64,000 nucleotides of DNA. Origin: Linyphia triangularis (Eukaryota; Arthropoda; Arachnida; Araneae; Linyphiidae). Below are positions 11,539-21,598 of this stretch, piece by piece. Within the stretch, counting starts at the first letter, position 1; each line of letters opens with the position of its first letter. The position numbers and the translations under genes were made by a program. The notes beneath the pieces were generated by a model. It did not search any database and was not told where the DNA came from. It saw only the letters and a program-made list of their open reading frames with translations. The stretch lies in the NCBI GenBank assembly GCA_963978545.1, contig OZ021729.1:14907501-14971500 (forward strand), read 5' to 3'.

Positions 11539-11640
11539 TTGGGCAGTGGCCTACATCCAACACAGGAGGAGGTTCTGACTGTGAAATCTCTCTTCAGTGG
11601 AAAACCATATGACATTTTCCAAATGACAACAAAGCACTTG
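11539..11640 (+). CDS. LETMD1: LETMD1-like protein, exon 3
   Basis: This 102-bp phase 0-0 exon of 34 codons reads LGSGLHPTQEEVLTVKSLFS and continues to TTKHL. It corresponds to the segment of LETMD1 after the membrane region that contains a THPA..ILAL-type motif. It is bounded by TTGTTTAG and GTGAGT. Confidence 0.85.
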
Positions 11641-12326
11641 GTGAGTGAGCACTAAAATTTACTCTAATAATTATGTAACGAGGGCAAGCACCAAAATTTA
11701 CAGTTTTCTTAATTAGGATTCGAAATCTAATAAGAATTAAGTATTTTTATTAGTTATTTATTAGAATAACATAGTTCACTTAGTTTCATTCTGAATAAAA
11801 AATTTTGGAACTAAGTACACTAATTTAAACAAAAAATGCTCTTTACTCTTTTAATGAATAAATCATATTACATATTCATTCTTGCTTATCACTGTAGACA
11901 ATTCCTGTGCACACTCATTTTAAATCAAATTGCTCCCATCTACTTAATTTTTCTATGGAAGTCTGTTGTAAAACTGTTTCAACTGTTGAAAATTTTGTTC
12001 ACTGTTGTATATTACTATTTTGTTAAGACAACTACCTTTACTGTATTAAAAAAAAATCGACCCCTCAATTATCCCTCCCTAATCCTCCCACTTGCTTTTT
12101 TTTTGTATTTATTATCCTTATTAATCTACTCCAGTTTTTTCCACTTTTTATTATCCGTATTAATTTACTTTTTCAGTTAATAAATATCACTGAAAAAATG
12201 TCATAGACCTAATATAGAGTTGCATTAGGGATAAAAAAAAATGAATTAAGTAGCAGTAAATCAACTTTCTTGAATAGTGTGTTTTTGAACCCTTTAAAGT
12301 TTGGAAACCTTTCCTTTATGTTTCAG
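11641..12326 (+). other. LETMD1-like intron
   Basis: The intron is AT-rich and T-rich toward 12100. Open frames here have low-complexity, hydrophobic translations and look fortuitous. No repeat is recognised. Confidence 0.6.
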
Positions 12327-12470
12327 CACTGCTTGTGTCGTTTGCATGGGGTGTCATGGCTGCCAGGGAAGCAGTGGAGACTGTGGAGACACGCTGGATT
12401 CCTGCGAGAGATGGATTTAGCAATGGAGAGGGAGGGATGGGAGGCCATGACTCACCATGATATGAGAAAA
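12327..12470 (+). CDS. LETMD1: LETMD1-like protein, exon 4
   Basis: This 144-bp phase 0-0 exon reads HCLCRLHGVSWLPGKQWRLW and continues through an amphipathic stretch with EMDLAMEREGWEAMTHHDMR. It matches the LETM1 ribosome-binding-like domain region of LETMD1, where human has L..HRL...HQLDKAL...LTAQEVK. Acceptor TGTTTCAG and donor GTGAGT flank it. Confidence 0.88.
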
Positions 12471-13825
12471 GTGAGTTGGATTTTTTATTTTTTTATTTTG
12501 CATTGCTTCTTTTGTGGCAGTTCTTATTAATTGGGACTAGAATATTTTTTTAGTTCTCCATTCATGCTAAAGAAAGTAAAACATATAACGCAAAAATTGG
12601 TTTGGATGTATTCCTGTTTGTATGAAATAATCAGGGATGATATTTTCCCACCATTTGGCAGATTTCTGCTTTTTATGTAAAATTTTCATCTTTTGCAACC
12701 TTGTTTCGAGGATCCACATTTTTTCCTATCTGGAAAGTTTTTCCCATAAAAAGTATACTTTTTCTCATGTCTGGACTAAAGATTTTCTCTCTTTGCTCCT
12801 CTTTCCTCGCATATTACTTCACAAGCCCTTGGCGACCAAGATACACTTTGACTGCAAAATTGATAAATCATCTTTTACACGTGTTTTTTTTTTTTGGAAA
12901 TTTTTTAATATCGTCCCTTCCGCTTGCCTTTTTGACGAATTTTTGGATTTCAGCCTTTTTACTCTCTGACCAATCTCATCCCTGAATAATGCTTTATAAC
13001 TGGTGAGGTGATTTGAATGAAATTTGGTATACATGCGACTTAATCAGTATCTATACGCAAATAAAATTGTTTTTAAAATTTTGGTACTCTTCTGATAGAC
13101 GGGTGCCAGTTAGCGCTAATCTTAACTGTTTGTTTAAATGAACATAAATGCATCGCCAAGCCTAAATGTTTATTGTTTGCTAGAGGGTTGCTATTGCATA
13201 TCTATAATGGTTTGCTACAGGATTTATGAATGATTTGAAGGTTGTTAGTTTAGAGAAATTGTTGCTGTAATTTGAAGGTTTCTCTCTGGTACCTGCCTAA
13301 CGGAAGAGTACAAAGTTTCTTATTTTGTGCAAATTTACGTATCGATTTTTCTCTTAAAAATTGATTTCAGTAGACTATAAAGAGCTTCAGGGAAAATTAT
13401 TTTGGTTTTTCTAATATATTGGATTAAAAAAATGAATATAAACTTTTTAATTTTATAATCGAGAGCTTACAATCGAAACACTACATCAGTTTTTTCAGTT
13501 TTGATGTTATTTCCTTATCCAGATTATGCTTACCTCACAAAAGTTTGATGCTTGCTGAATGTAAAATATTATTCAATAGTATTTAAAATATTGAAGAAAA
13601 GTGTTTGCAAATCATGAAATTTGAATGTTTTTTATTTTATTTTTTTGTAAATTTGGGTTCTGTACTTGTGTTGGTGTGTTTCACTTGTAAGCCCTCAATA
13701 TTCAGTAGAGTTCTTAATGAACTACCAAACTGCTAAAACTAATTTACTTAAAAATAAATAACAGCCATTTGGCTTGAACTTTTAAAAAATTATTTTTTCA
13801 CTCAAATTGTTATTTGTTGCAAAAG
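12471..13825 (+). other. LETMD1-like intron
   Basis: The intron contains the 353-bp element at 12632-12984. The remainder is AT-rich sequence with nothing recognised. Confidence 0.6.
12632..12984. mobile_element. hAT-like MITE, family CAGGGATGA, copy 1
   Basis: The ends are CAGGGATGATATT and AATCTCATCCCTG (inverted), flanked on both sides by the 6-bp direct repeat AATAAT. A second copy at 24123-24485 shares ends and interior (for example the stretch around TTCGAGGATCCACATTTTT) and also has a 6-bp duplication. No transposase is present. Confidence 0.75.
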
Positions 13826-13922
13826 GCATGCTTCCTTCGTGGACTGTGTCCTGTCGGCCTATCACGTGACGAGATGGTGTCATGGCTCACACAGTGGATC
13901 TCGGTAACAAAGCATTGTGACA
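13826..13922 (+). CDS. LETMD1: LETMD1-like protein, exon 5
   Basis: The exon reads ACFLRGLCPVGLSRDEMVSW and continues LTQWISVTKHCD. It matches the conserved LETM1-domain motif A-C-x-L-R-G-L near the C-terminus (human LETMD1 has ACYLRGL). It is 97 bp and ends with the first base of a Ser codon before GTGAGT. That phase is completed correctly by the exon at 16915. Confidence 0.92.
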
Positions 13923-14128
13923 GTGAGTACTTAAATTCATAGAAGTATTGCTTCATAAGTTGCAATGTTTTTTTATTTTTTTTTGTCCTACAACAGAAGT
14001 AACGTAGAGCTCATTACAAGACTATTATGCAAAAATTTGAATTAAAAAAAAATAGTTTGCTGTTTTCTCCATAGGTGGTGCCACTTTTTACAATCAAGAA
14101 AGGAATTCTTATATATTTCAGTCAAATC

Positions 14129-14654
14129 TAGAGGTCGGCAATATATCGATACGACGATATTTTATCGATATTTCTAAAATAATATCGATATTAAATATAT
14201 CGATAAAAGTCACCAATATATCGATATTTTCAAACATTTTTAGTTTTTTGATAATCGTTTGGTAATTCCATGTGTTTTTTCGATTTTCTTTATTTCCTTT
14301 TCAAAAACTTCAAAAATAAAGTTCGAACTTGTCTGAGAGATAGTTAAAATGGCACCAACATTCAATATTTTCCATACACTTAAAAGCTATTGAAAATTAT
14401 CTAAATTTTTCTTAAAATCACTTCACCAATTAAGCAAAAATATAACTTTTTTTTTGTAACAGATCCATTTCAGTTGAAAAAGTAGTCACCTTACAAAAAA
14501 GTAATAATGAAAAGTAGAAATTTGCCCGGAAAAACTTTGTTTCTGGCAAAATTGAAAATCAAATAAAAAAAAATCATGTATCGATATATCAATATTTTTT
14601 TCTATGCAACGATATAGTATCGATATTTATTTTGATCGATATTTCCAACCTCTA
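14129..14654. mobile_element. hAT MITE with ATCGATAT-rich ends, 8-bp duplication
   Basis: The ends TAGAGGTCGGCAATATATCG and the inverted CGATATTTCCAACCTCTA are flanked by identical 8-bp repeats GTCAAATC (14121-14128 and 14655-14662). The 8-bp duplication and TAGAGGT ends fit hAT. Both sub-terminal regions are packed with ATCGATAT motifs in both orientations, probably transposase binding sites. No ORF is present. Confidence 0.85.
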
Positions 14655-16283
14655 GTCAAATCCCTTGTGAAATAGTTGGGGTCGCTGAAATTGTTCAGGT
14701 TAACCGTATTTCATGTTAAACGAACAAATTAACATTAAGTTTTAACTATGGAGAACTGCTTTTACTTGGCGTTAACAGGGTTTGACTGTAGTACTAACGA
14801 AAATTCGGCTCTTTAGATGATATTCAACTGTCATTGATAAGCTTTTATTACTTTTTTTTCACAACACAAAATTCTAAATGTTCTAAAGCTATGTTTAGGC
14901 CGCTAATGATTCTGGAAGTTTTTGAATTAAGTCCTAGGCAATTTTACTTATCTAACAAAGCATACTCTAATATTGCTTCACTTTAGGATGTTTAAATTAT
15001 AGAAAATGAATAATATGGACATTGAAATGTATTAATATGGACAAAATATGAATAAAAGTAATTTTACAACTGCTTTCCGATATCGCCAGACTTAAAATCT
15101 AACTTTTCCCAATTTTTTTTTTGTCTAACAAATTTTTGATTAATTTTCTATCAATTATGTTGATAAATTGGCTTTTTAAATTTCACCAATATATTAAAAA
15201 ACTAATTTAAGTTAACTTTCAAACAGTTTTCCTGTAGAAACATTACAACTATCAGCAATGTGGTACCAAAATTGTTTTATTCCACTTTATTTGCATACGA
15301 GTTAACATTCAGGAAACGTAACGATATTAAATTAACATAAAGGCAAACAATCCTTTGAAAAGCAATTTCTTGAGTGAAATAATTGAGTTCTACAGATATA
15401 ATTCAGTTTCACAGTAATTTTTCACTTTTTACATGACAACGTGTTTCATGAAAACAGTATGCTTAGCATCGGATCTCATTTTATCACACCCGGAATAAAA
15501 ACTTAAGTTCTTTATCGGCCTCCGAGGAAATTTTACCACTTTTAAAATGGGAGTAGATGCTATTAAAGTTGTTTGGTTTGCCGCCATTTATTTAATGGAA
15601 TGCACTGTATTCTGAAGCTTATAATTTTGCCTGTAGGGTTGCCAGATTGGCAGCCGGTAGAACTTAAAGTTAGGGTGTGGATTATTATGATCCACATTAA
15701 TAAGAAAGAAATCATCAAATTAAACCACATCTAAAATTACTTATACTACATCGCTACCTCAAAGTGCCTTCTTGAATCTCCCAGAATCAATTCTAAATTT
15801 CTTATTAAACTCTTGGAATCTATACCATATATTAAAAATTTAGAATAGTGTTAAAAAATAATGAAGCATAAAATTTAGTTAGGAACAAGTTTGTAGTGTA
15901 GCTTGCTGTCGCTTTTGGCATCTTTTTTCATTTAATATAGCTGATTGCATTTAAAAAGATATATATGTGAACTGTTTTGCAGTTGTTCTGGCTACATTAG
16001 TTATGTCACTTTAAAATGCGGTGGATTCCGAGATAGCTTTCTTATAAAGTGTGTACTGATGATCACTCAAAATTGCATTAGATTGAAACCAAGTAGTTGA
16101 GTTAGAAAAGAGTTAGTAAACTAGTACCTTGGTCTCTAAGACAAAATTCAACATTTCCTGAATTTTATATTCTCAAAATGTTGCTTCAAGAACATGAAAC
16201 TTCATACTATACATAACAACAGTATAAGCTGATAATCTAAATTTAAAAATAAAATAAAGCAAAGCTTTTTTCTATATTTCAGT

Positions 16284-16618
16284 CATCGATATAGATAAAC
16301 AACTGGATAGGCTGCTCCATTGTCAATGCAAAGAGAAAAACGCGCCGGGGATTGTGAAGCTGGTGGGATGATTAACCAATCACAGTTCTTTTTTATAGTT
16401 GGATGGGAAGGCGAAAAACCTTGTAAAGTGTTAGTAATAATGAGCAAAAAAATATATACTCTAATTAAGGTCTAATATTGACATTTCTGCTGTGTACAAC
16501 CCAAAATTTTATTTTCAATCCTCGGAAATCCATATTTTTTATCCCACCAATTGCATCTGGCAACGGCTTCATTTTCCCAGCGTTAAGCAGTCTATCCAGT
16601 TGTTTATCTATATCGATG
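16284..16618. mobile_element. hAT MITE, family CATCGATATAGATAAAC, copy 1
   Basis: Terminal inverted repeats of about 30 bp begin CATCGATATAGATAAACAAC. They are flanked by the 8-bp direct repeat ATTTCAGT (16276-16283 and 16619-16626). A near-identical copy lies at 35729-36061 with a different duplication, so both are true insertions. It lies in the last LETMD1-like intron, and its left duplication happens to supply a TTTCAG acceptor-like sequence. Confidence 0.92.
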
Positions 16619-16914
16619 ATTTCAGTGATACTATCTGTCGAGCAATTAATGAAACCCTGACATTATTAAACTTTTATTTTCATTTAAATATTTTAATCAC
16701 TATCAAATTAGTTCCAACATTTATTGTATTTCTGTTTTTATACCTGATAAAAGTGGATAATGTTTTAAGCAATGTTTTGTCTAACAATGTGCTGTAAAAA
16801 TTATTACATTAGGCCTATATGGTTGTTAAACAATAATGCTTACGCTATTTTTTATCATTAAGTTGAAAAGGATATATAACTTACGAGTTTCTATGCAAGT
16901 TATTATTTTTGCAG

Positions 16915-16994
16915 GTTCTAGCCTTTCTCTTGTCCTTCACTGTCCGATCTTCCTGTCTTACAATGCGCCATCTAATTGGGTCCTCATTCACTAA
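16915..16994 (+). CDS. LETMD1: LETMD1-like protein, terminal exon with stop
   Basis: After acceptor TTTTTGCAG the two bases GT complete a Ser codon. The frame then reads SSLSLVLHCPIFLSYNAPSN and ends after ten further bases of coding sequence plus TAA at 16992-16994. It aligns with the LETMD1 C-terminus, where human has LSLLLHNVVLLSTNYL. Total visible coding length is 230 residues. This exon is preferred over a phase-compatible one inside the MITE at 16284 because it matches the family. Confidence 0.88.
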
Positions 16995-17232
16995 TGACTC
17001 ACTCATCAATAAGCATTCAAGTACTTTGCTATAAGCTGAGCAAGTGTCTGCCCATTTTTGTACTCATTAAACATTCTGAAATTCATGTCTAGTAACACAT
17101 GCACATCAGTATTCTTAAGTACAGCAGGGATATATAAAGTTAGCATAGTATGTTGAGAACAAATATGTGATTATTCCTGCTAAAATATCCATCGACCGTA
17201 TCTTGCTCATTGAATATTGTTTTATACTTCTA

Positions 17233-17664
17233 CAGAGTGGCCACAGAACCGGGAAAAGCTGGAAATCAGGGAAATGTCAGGGAGCTTTCTGATTCTGGAA
17301 AATATCAGGGAAATATCAGGGAACTTTTTAAAATTTCATGAAAATCAGGGAATTTTGTATTGTTTAAGGCACGTTCATCCATATTTTGGTGCTATTTACA
17401 TGGAGATTTGTAGTGGTAAGCCATTGGAAGTTTAATGTTACGGAATAATTTAAACTTTTCATTACCAGCAGAACTATTTTTTAACAAATTGCATACTATC
17501 TCTTTAGCATACATTTCTATTTGATCAGGGTGTCTAGACATATGGAAAACCTAAGAAAATTGGGGAAATTTGAGATAAAGTTTTCCTTAAAATCAGAAAA
17601 TTTTTTAGAAATCTGTCAGGGAATTATCAGGGAACTTTTTTTCCTGAATTTTGTGGCCATCCTG
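17233..17664. mobile_element. hAT-like element, ends CAGAGTGGCCAC
   Basis: The ends CAGAGTGGCCACAGAA and the inverted GTGGCCATCCTG enclose repeats of ATCAGGGAA. The flanks TTCTA and TTCTT may be a worn 5-bp duplication. A second CAGGGTGTCTAGACATATGG terminus at about 17527 resembles the end of the element at 42976, so another element may be nested or fused here. The open frame inside has no recognisable domain. Confidence 0.55.
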
Positions 17665-18544
17665 TTCTTTGTGGCAGTTGTTTAAAGAGTAACATATACA
17701 GGGTTGCTGTTTTTTCATACTTTTGTGAGAAATGAAAGGCCCTTTTCAACTCTTTCTATCTGGTATGTGGTTTGTCACTTCTCATTTAAAAATGGCCAGC
17801 AAATTAAGAACATGTGAAGAATATGTTAGTATTATTTCTAGTTGTGAATTTCAGAATGATGCTCGATGATGACAAAAATATGCAAACCTGTTCTGCCTGT
17901 AAGTTTTGTGGAGCTTTTACACCTCTGATTGAGGTTTGAATTGTTGTTGCTTGGACACTTCTCGACTTTCCACAAATGTATTCATTTATTCTGGTGGCTA
18001 CTTATCTTTCATTGTGTTGTATATAGATAAATATTAAAAATGTTATAAAAATCTACCATGAATTTAATCAGGTTGAGTAATTTTGTTGCAATCTTTTATT
18101 TTTGCCGATCTGATTTTCATTTTATAGAAACTGCATTATTAAAACAGGGTTCATACAATTCTTAAGAACTACTTATTTTTGGAAGGTCCTCATGAAAGAG
18201 CCCTTATAGTCCTTTATTTTCGATTTTATTTAGAAGTTTGGACCCTTTTTTTATCGGTGGAGTAGTTTCAAGTTTCTTGGAGCAGTCTTATTTTGAGAAA
18301 CACTTTACTTCTTTTTACTTCAAGTTGTATGAAAACAAGGAATTTTTGTTGCTACAAATTTATAAAAGGTCCTTAAAATAAATGAAAACCAAGGAAGTGA
18401 AATGCAAATTACTGTACTTTGTGTTTTTTTTTAAATCAAAATTTATATTTGTTCATGTATTTTATGTTATTGTTTTATCATGAAAATTATTATAAAATTA
18501 TTGCCCCAAGTTGAACTTGTTTCTTGTTATGATTTCACTTCTTT

Positions 18545-18990
18545 TTAAATCCTTTATATTTACTTCGATTTTGTTTGTGGCAAGAAAGTCTTTGCAGGGC
18601 TAATTTACCCACTTGCTGTCATCCAGTTTAACTGAAACTTGGCAGATAGACTTGATAATAATGCATTCTATCAAATGTTGCCACCAAAAGGCTGCTTTTA
18701 TACATGTTTCTATTACTGTATGTCAGATCCAGATGCCAAATCATATTCAATAATATGGTCATCCAATCAAGCTGAAACTTTACAGATCAACTCATTCTAT
18801 CAAGTTTTCATAACAGGACATAAAAATAGCGATGTTTCAAAAATGTGTGTAGGAAAATTACCTTATTTTTGGCAATTGTACTTAAAAATTGGCAATGCAT
18901 ATAAAGGATTAACAGTAAAAAAATTGCTTTTTTTTAATAAGACTTTAAGATTTATTGCTTTTGAGAAGGTTATAATTTGTATCAGAAGCT
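18545..18990. repeat. Interspersed repeat fragment (ATCCTTTATATTAACTTCG family)
   Basis: The sequence TAAATCCTTTATATTTACTTCGATTTTGT, followed by a stretch with CTGAAACTTGGCAGATAG and ATGCATTCTATCAAA, recurs at 34420-34720 and 39445-39860. The shared order of motifs marks an unclassified dispersed family. No ends with target duplications were defined. Confidence 0.5.
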
Positions 18991-19634
18991 GATATTAACA
19001 GAACTATAAATGCGAATAACATTTTTGAAATCTAAATTCACAGAAAAGCATAACTTATTTGAGATTATCTTGATAATTCCTTATTGTTATTACTGAAATA
19101 AATGTTTTCTGCATACTTGACATCATATATCTAAAAGAGAAAATATGTTTATATTAAAAATAATATAACTCAGAACCATAACACAAAAGTGTACCTAATG
19201 CTGCATTTGCAGTAAGTCAAACAAAATCTAAACTGTTAACAATTTGTTGTAACTTGATTAAATTTATACAGCAATGTATAAAAATTGCCTAACAAAGCAA
19301 CTTCTTTTGTACAACAAAGAAATTTCACCAACTACAATTCTGTCTAGAACAAAATTACCAAACATTTCAGATCATTGGAAAAAGTTATTTTTATTTAAAG
19401 AAAATATTTTACAGTACCTTTACCTTACCATTTATGGACGAGAAACACACTAAAAAATTGCAGACCACAAAATGTGTTTTAAGTTTTTTTGACTATTTTT
19501 TCTTAAAAAAACTAAAATGGAGAGGAAGTTTAAGGAAAAAAAAATAGTAGCATAAATCACCACTAGATGGCATTTTACAGCTTTATAGTTTATTTAATAA
19601 TTGATACAGAAAATAACTTTCCCTTTAAAATGTT

Positions 19635-19805
19635 GGGACCCATCCGATGGCTTTGCAGTTAGTGCTCTGGCCTCGCATGCCAAAGGTGCCCGAATTAGGC
19701 ATGGATGTTCGTCGTAGTTCGGAATCCACGATAAGATATAGGTCCCGGCCTTATTAGCCGTCCTTGTGAATATAAATAGATCACTGAGTGTACAAACCAA
19801 CCAAC
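19635..19805 (+). mobile_element. tRNA-derived SINE, family 2
   Basis: A tRNA-like head (GATGGCTTTGCAGTTAGTGC, resembling an A box, with a degenerate B box) is followed by an unrelated body ending CAAACCAACCAAC. It is flanked by the 9-bp direct repeat TAAAATGTT (19626-19634 and 19806-19814). Related copies lie at 20813-20999 and about 63740-63870. It is non-coding and would depend on a LINE. Confidence 0.8.
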
Positions 19806-20059
19806 TAAAATGTTACATATTCACAAGCTGCTTCCTTATTAATGGCCTTAAACAAATCCCAGACATGAATACCTGTGATTGTTTGGCTTTTGGGATGTTT
19901 TCTCTTGTCTATCGTAACAATACTATCTTTGTCAGATCTAAAATCATATCATGGATCTAATAAATAATATGTCCTATGGTTCAACGTTATTTTGTATGAC
20001 TTCAGGTGGCACCCAAAGTATAATGTCTATTATAATGAGCATATTTTTCCTTATTACAC

Positions 20060-20455
20060 CAGGGTTCCCACGGTCATTGAAAGTCATTAAAAGTGCTTAA
20101 TATTTTTGAACTTGTTTTCAAGGCCTTGAAAGTCCTTGAAAATGCTTAGAGGTCCTTAAAAGTCCTTAATTTTTACAGATGTTGTCCCAACTGCAAAATT
20201 CATAAAAATACAACTCGGACTTGCTGTTCCATCGTGACCGCCACTTATCTGCACCTTATAGGAATTTTCCGACATATTTGTATTACGCAACCACCAACTT
20301 GTAACTTTTTTGATAGAATATACTTTATTAAAAATTTAAATACAGACATGATGCCTGAAAACAAATTTTCATAGGTCCTTAAAAACATTAATTAGGTCCT
20401 TAAAAGTCATTGAAAAGTCATTGATTTTCATTCTGTGATTTGAGTGGGAACCCTG
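20060..20455. mobile_element. hAT-like MITE, family CAGGGTTCCCAC, copy 2
   Basis: This is the best-preserved copy, with perfect inverted ends CAGGGTTCCCAC and GTGGGAACCCTG except for one position. TACAC lies directly on both sides as a 5-bp duplication. The interior matches the copy at 9576. Confidence 0.8.
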
Positions 20456-20731
20456 TACACTTAACCAATTCTTCAGCTTACTTATACATTCTGTTTGCAG
20501 TAACAAATAAAACTGAATAAAGTTATAAGTATAAAATGTGACCAGTTTCGGAAATAGGTTGGGATTTTTGTGTGTGTTAAATCGTCTATTTCATGACATC
20601 ATTATGACGTTAAAAACATTGTGATCTTCTGTTGAATAATTTGTGTTGAACTTATGTGTTTCAAGTTGTTAACTTGTGTTTGAAGTTTGTGTGACATTTA
20701 TATAAATATTTTTAATTAAGTTTATATTAGA

Positions 20732-21234
20732 CTAGTTGAATACCTGTGCTTCACTATGATATTTTACCATATGCATTTTAACAACTGTAATATCTTTGTT
20801 TATAATGTATTTAGTTGGTTGGTTGGTACTCTCAATGACTTATTTTTATGCACAATGACGGAAAATCAGGCTGGGGCCTACATCTTAACGTTGATTCAAA
20901 ACCACAACAAACATCTATGCCTAACCTGGGATTCGAACTGGTACCTTTGGCATGTGAACCCATGCAGAGGGCTAATCACACATCCATGAGGTGAGCTACA
21001 ATGTATTTGGAAACATGTTTAACCAATTTGATTGTGATAACTTGTACAAGTTTCGAACATCCTCTGGCTTTACGGACCCCGTTTCGACCTCTGAAAGTTT
21101 GTTGATCAAAATTGCAATAGCTTGCTTTTTCTATGACTGTCTTTGTTAGCATTGGTATGAAATTTAATAGCTGGACTATATGAGAAGTGGGAGAATTAGT
21201 AGTGAGTCAATGAGTATGGACTATTATATATAGA
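20732..21234 (-). mobile_element. Helitron, minus strand, with SINE inside
   Basis: On the minus strand it starts TCTATATATAATAG after A. It carries TGACTCACTAC and TAATTCTCCCACTTC like the Helitron at 891, and ends GAAGCACAGGTATTCAACTAG followed by T. At only 503 bp it contains no Helitron protein. A SINE occupies 20813-20999. Confidence 0.7.
20813..20999 (-). mobile_element. tRNA-derived SINE, family 2, inside Helitron
   Basis: On the minus strand a B-box-like GGTTCGAATCC is mirrored in plus as GGGATTCGAACTGGTACC, and the tail is CCAACCAACCAA. It is flanked by AATGTATTT on both sides (20804-20812 and 21000-21008), which shows it inserted after the Helitron. Confidence 0.8.
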
Positions 21235-21349
21235 TATATTTACTTAATTGTTGCTGTGTTTCTCGCGTAATCATATCGATTTATATGAAACAAACTTTTA
21301 GGTCATTTTCCGAAAATTCTTCACTTCACAATAAGACTGTTACACTCAC

Positions 21350-21598
21350 CCAACATTTTTCTGCAGTTTTCCTCGTCGTCTTTATCGATGCAATCGGTTA
21401 ACCCATCGCACACCCAGCTTTTCGATATGCACTGTCCGTTTCCGCATCTAAACTGCGACTCCTCGTCACAGATAGTCGAATGGCACTCGAATTCGTCTTT
21501 TCCGTCACGGCAGTCATGTTCGCCATCACATCGCCATAACTTCGGAATACGTTCACCGTCACCGCACGCAAACAACCCCTTCCAGATATTCACAGCAG
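21350..21598 (-). CDS. Vitellogenin receptor-like, exon with two LDLa repeats
   Basis: This is the most 3' exon visible, with 249 bp and phase 1-1. The first LDLa repeat reads [14 protein letters not shown] and [15 protein letters not shown]. It has only four of six cysteines: C1 and C3, which normally pair, are both absent. The Ca-binding acidic cluster is kept. The second repeat has all six, with [15 protein letters not shown] and [15 protein letters not shown]. LDLa repeats bind ligand and calcium. These would open the second ligand-binding cluster of a vitellogenin receptor. The donor GTGAGT at 21349-21344 requires further exons at lower coordinates, and none was found. Confidence 0.9.

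Larger units (their letters stand above)
13923..16914 (+). other. LETMD1-like last intron
   Basis: This 3-kb intron holds two hAT MITEs (14129-14654 and 16284-16618). The stretch between them is AT-rich with nothing recognised. Confidence 0.6.
16995..21349. other. Spacer between LETMD1-like gene and last visible receptor exon
   Basis: It contains the hAT-like element at 17233-17664, a repeat fragment near 18545-18990, a SINE (19635-19805), a hAT-like MITE (20060-20455) and a Helitron with its own SINE (20732-21234). Further receptor exons (LDLa repeats with Cys-rich CDG..DC motifs) were looked for on the minus strand and not found. Confidence 0.6.

Noticed and set aside
11836..12180. 114-codon plus-strand ORF in a LETMD1-like intron
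   Set aside because: It is hydrophobic low-complexity sequence from T-rich DNA, lies between two well-supported exons, and has no family resemblance.
16284..16372. MITE-derived sequence as the normal last exon of the LETMD1-like gene
   Set aside because: It is in phase and has an acceptor, but the exon at 16915 matches the family C-terminus, and this sequence is a copy of a MITE also found at 35729.
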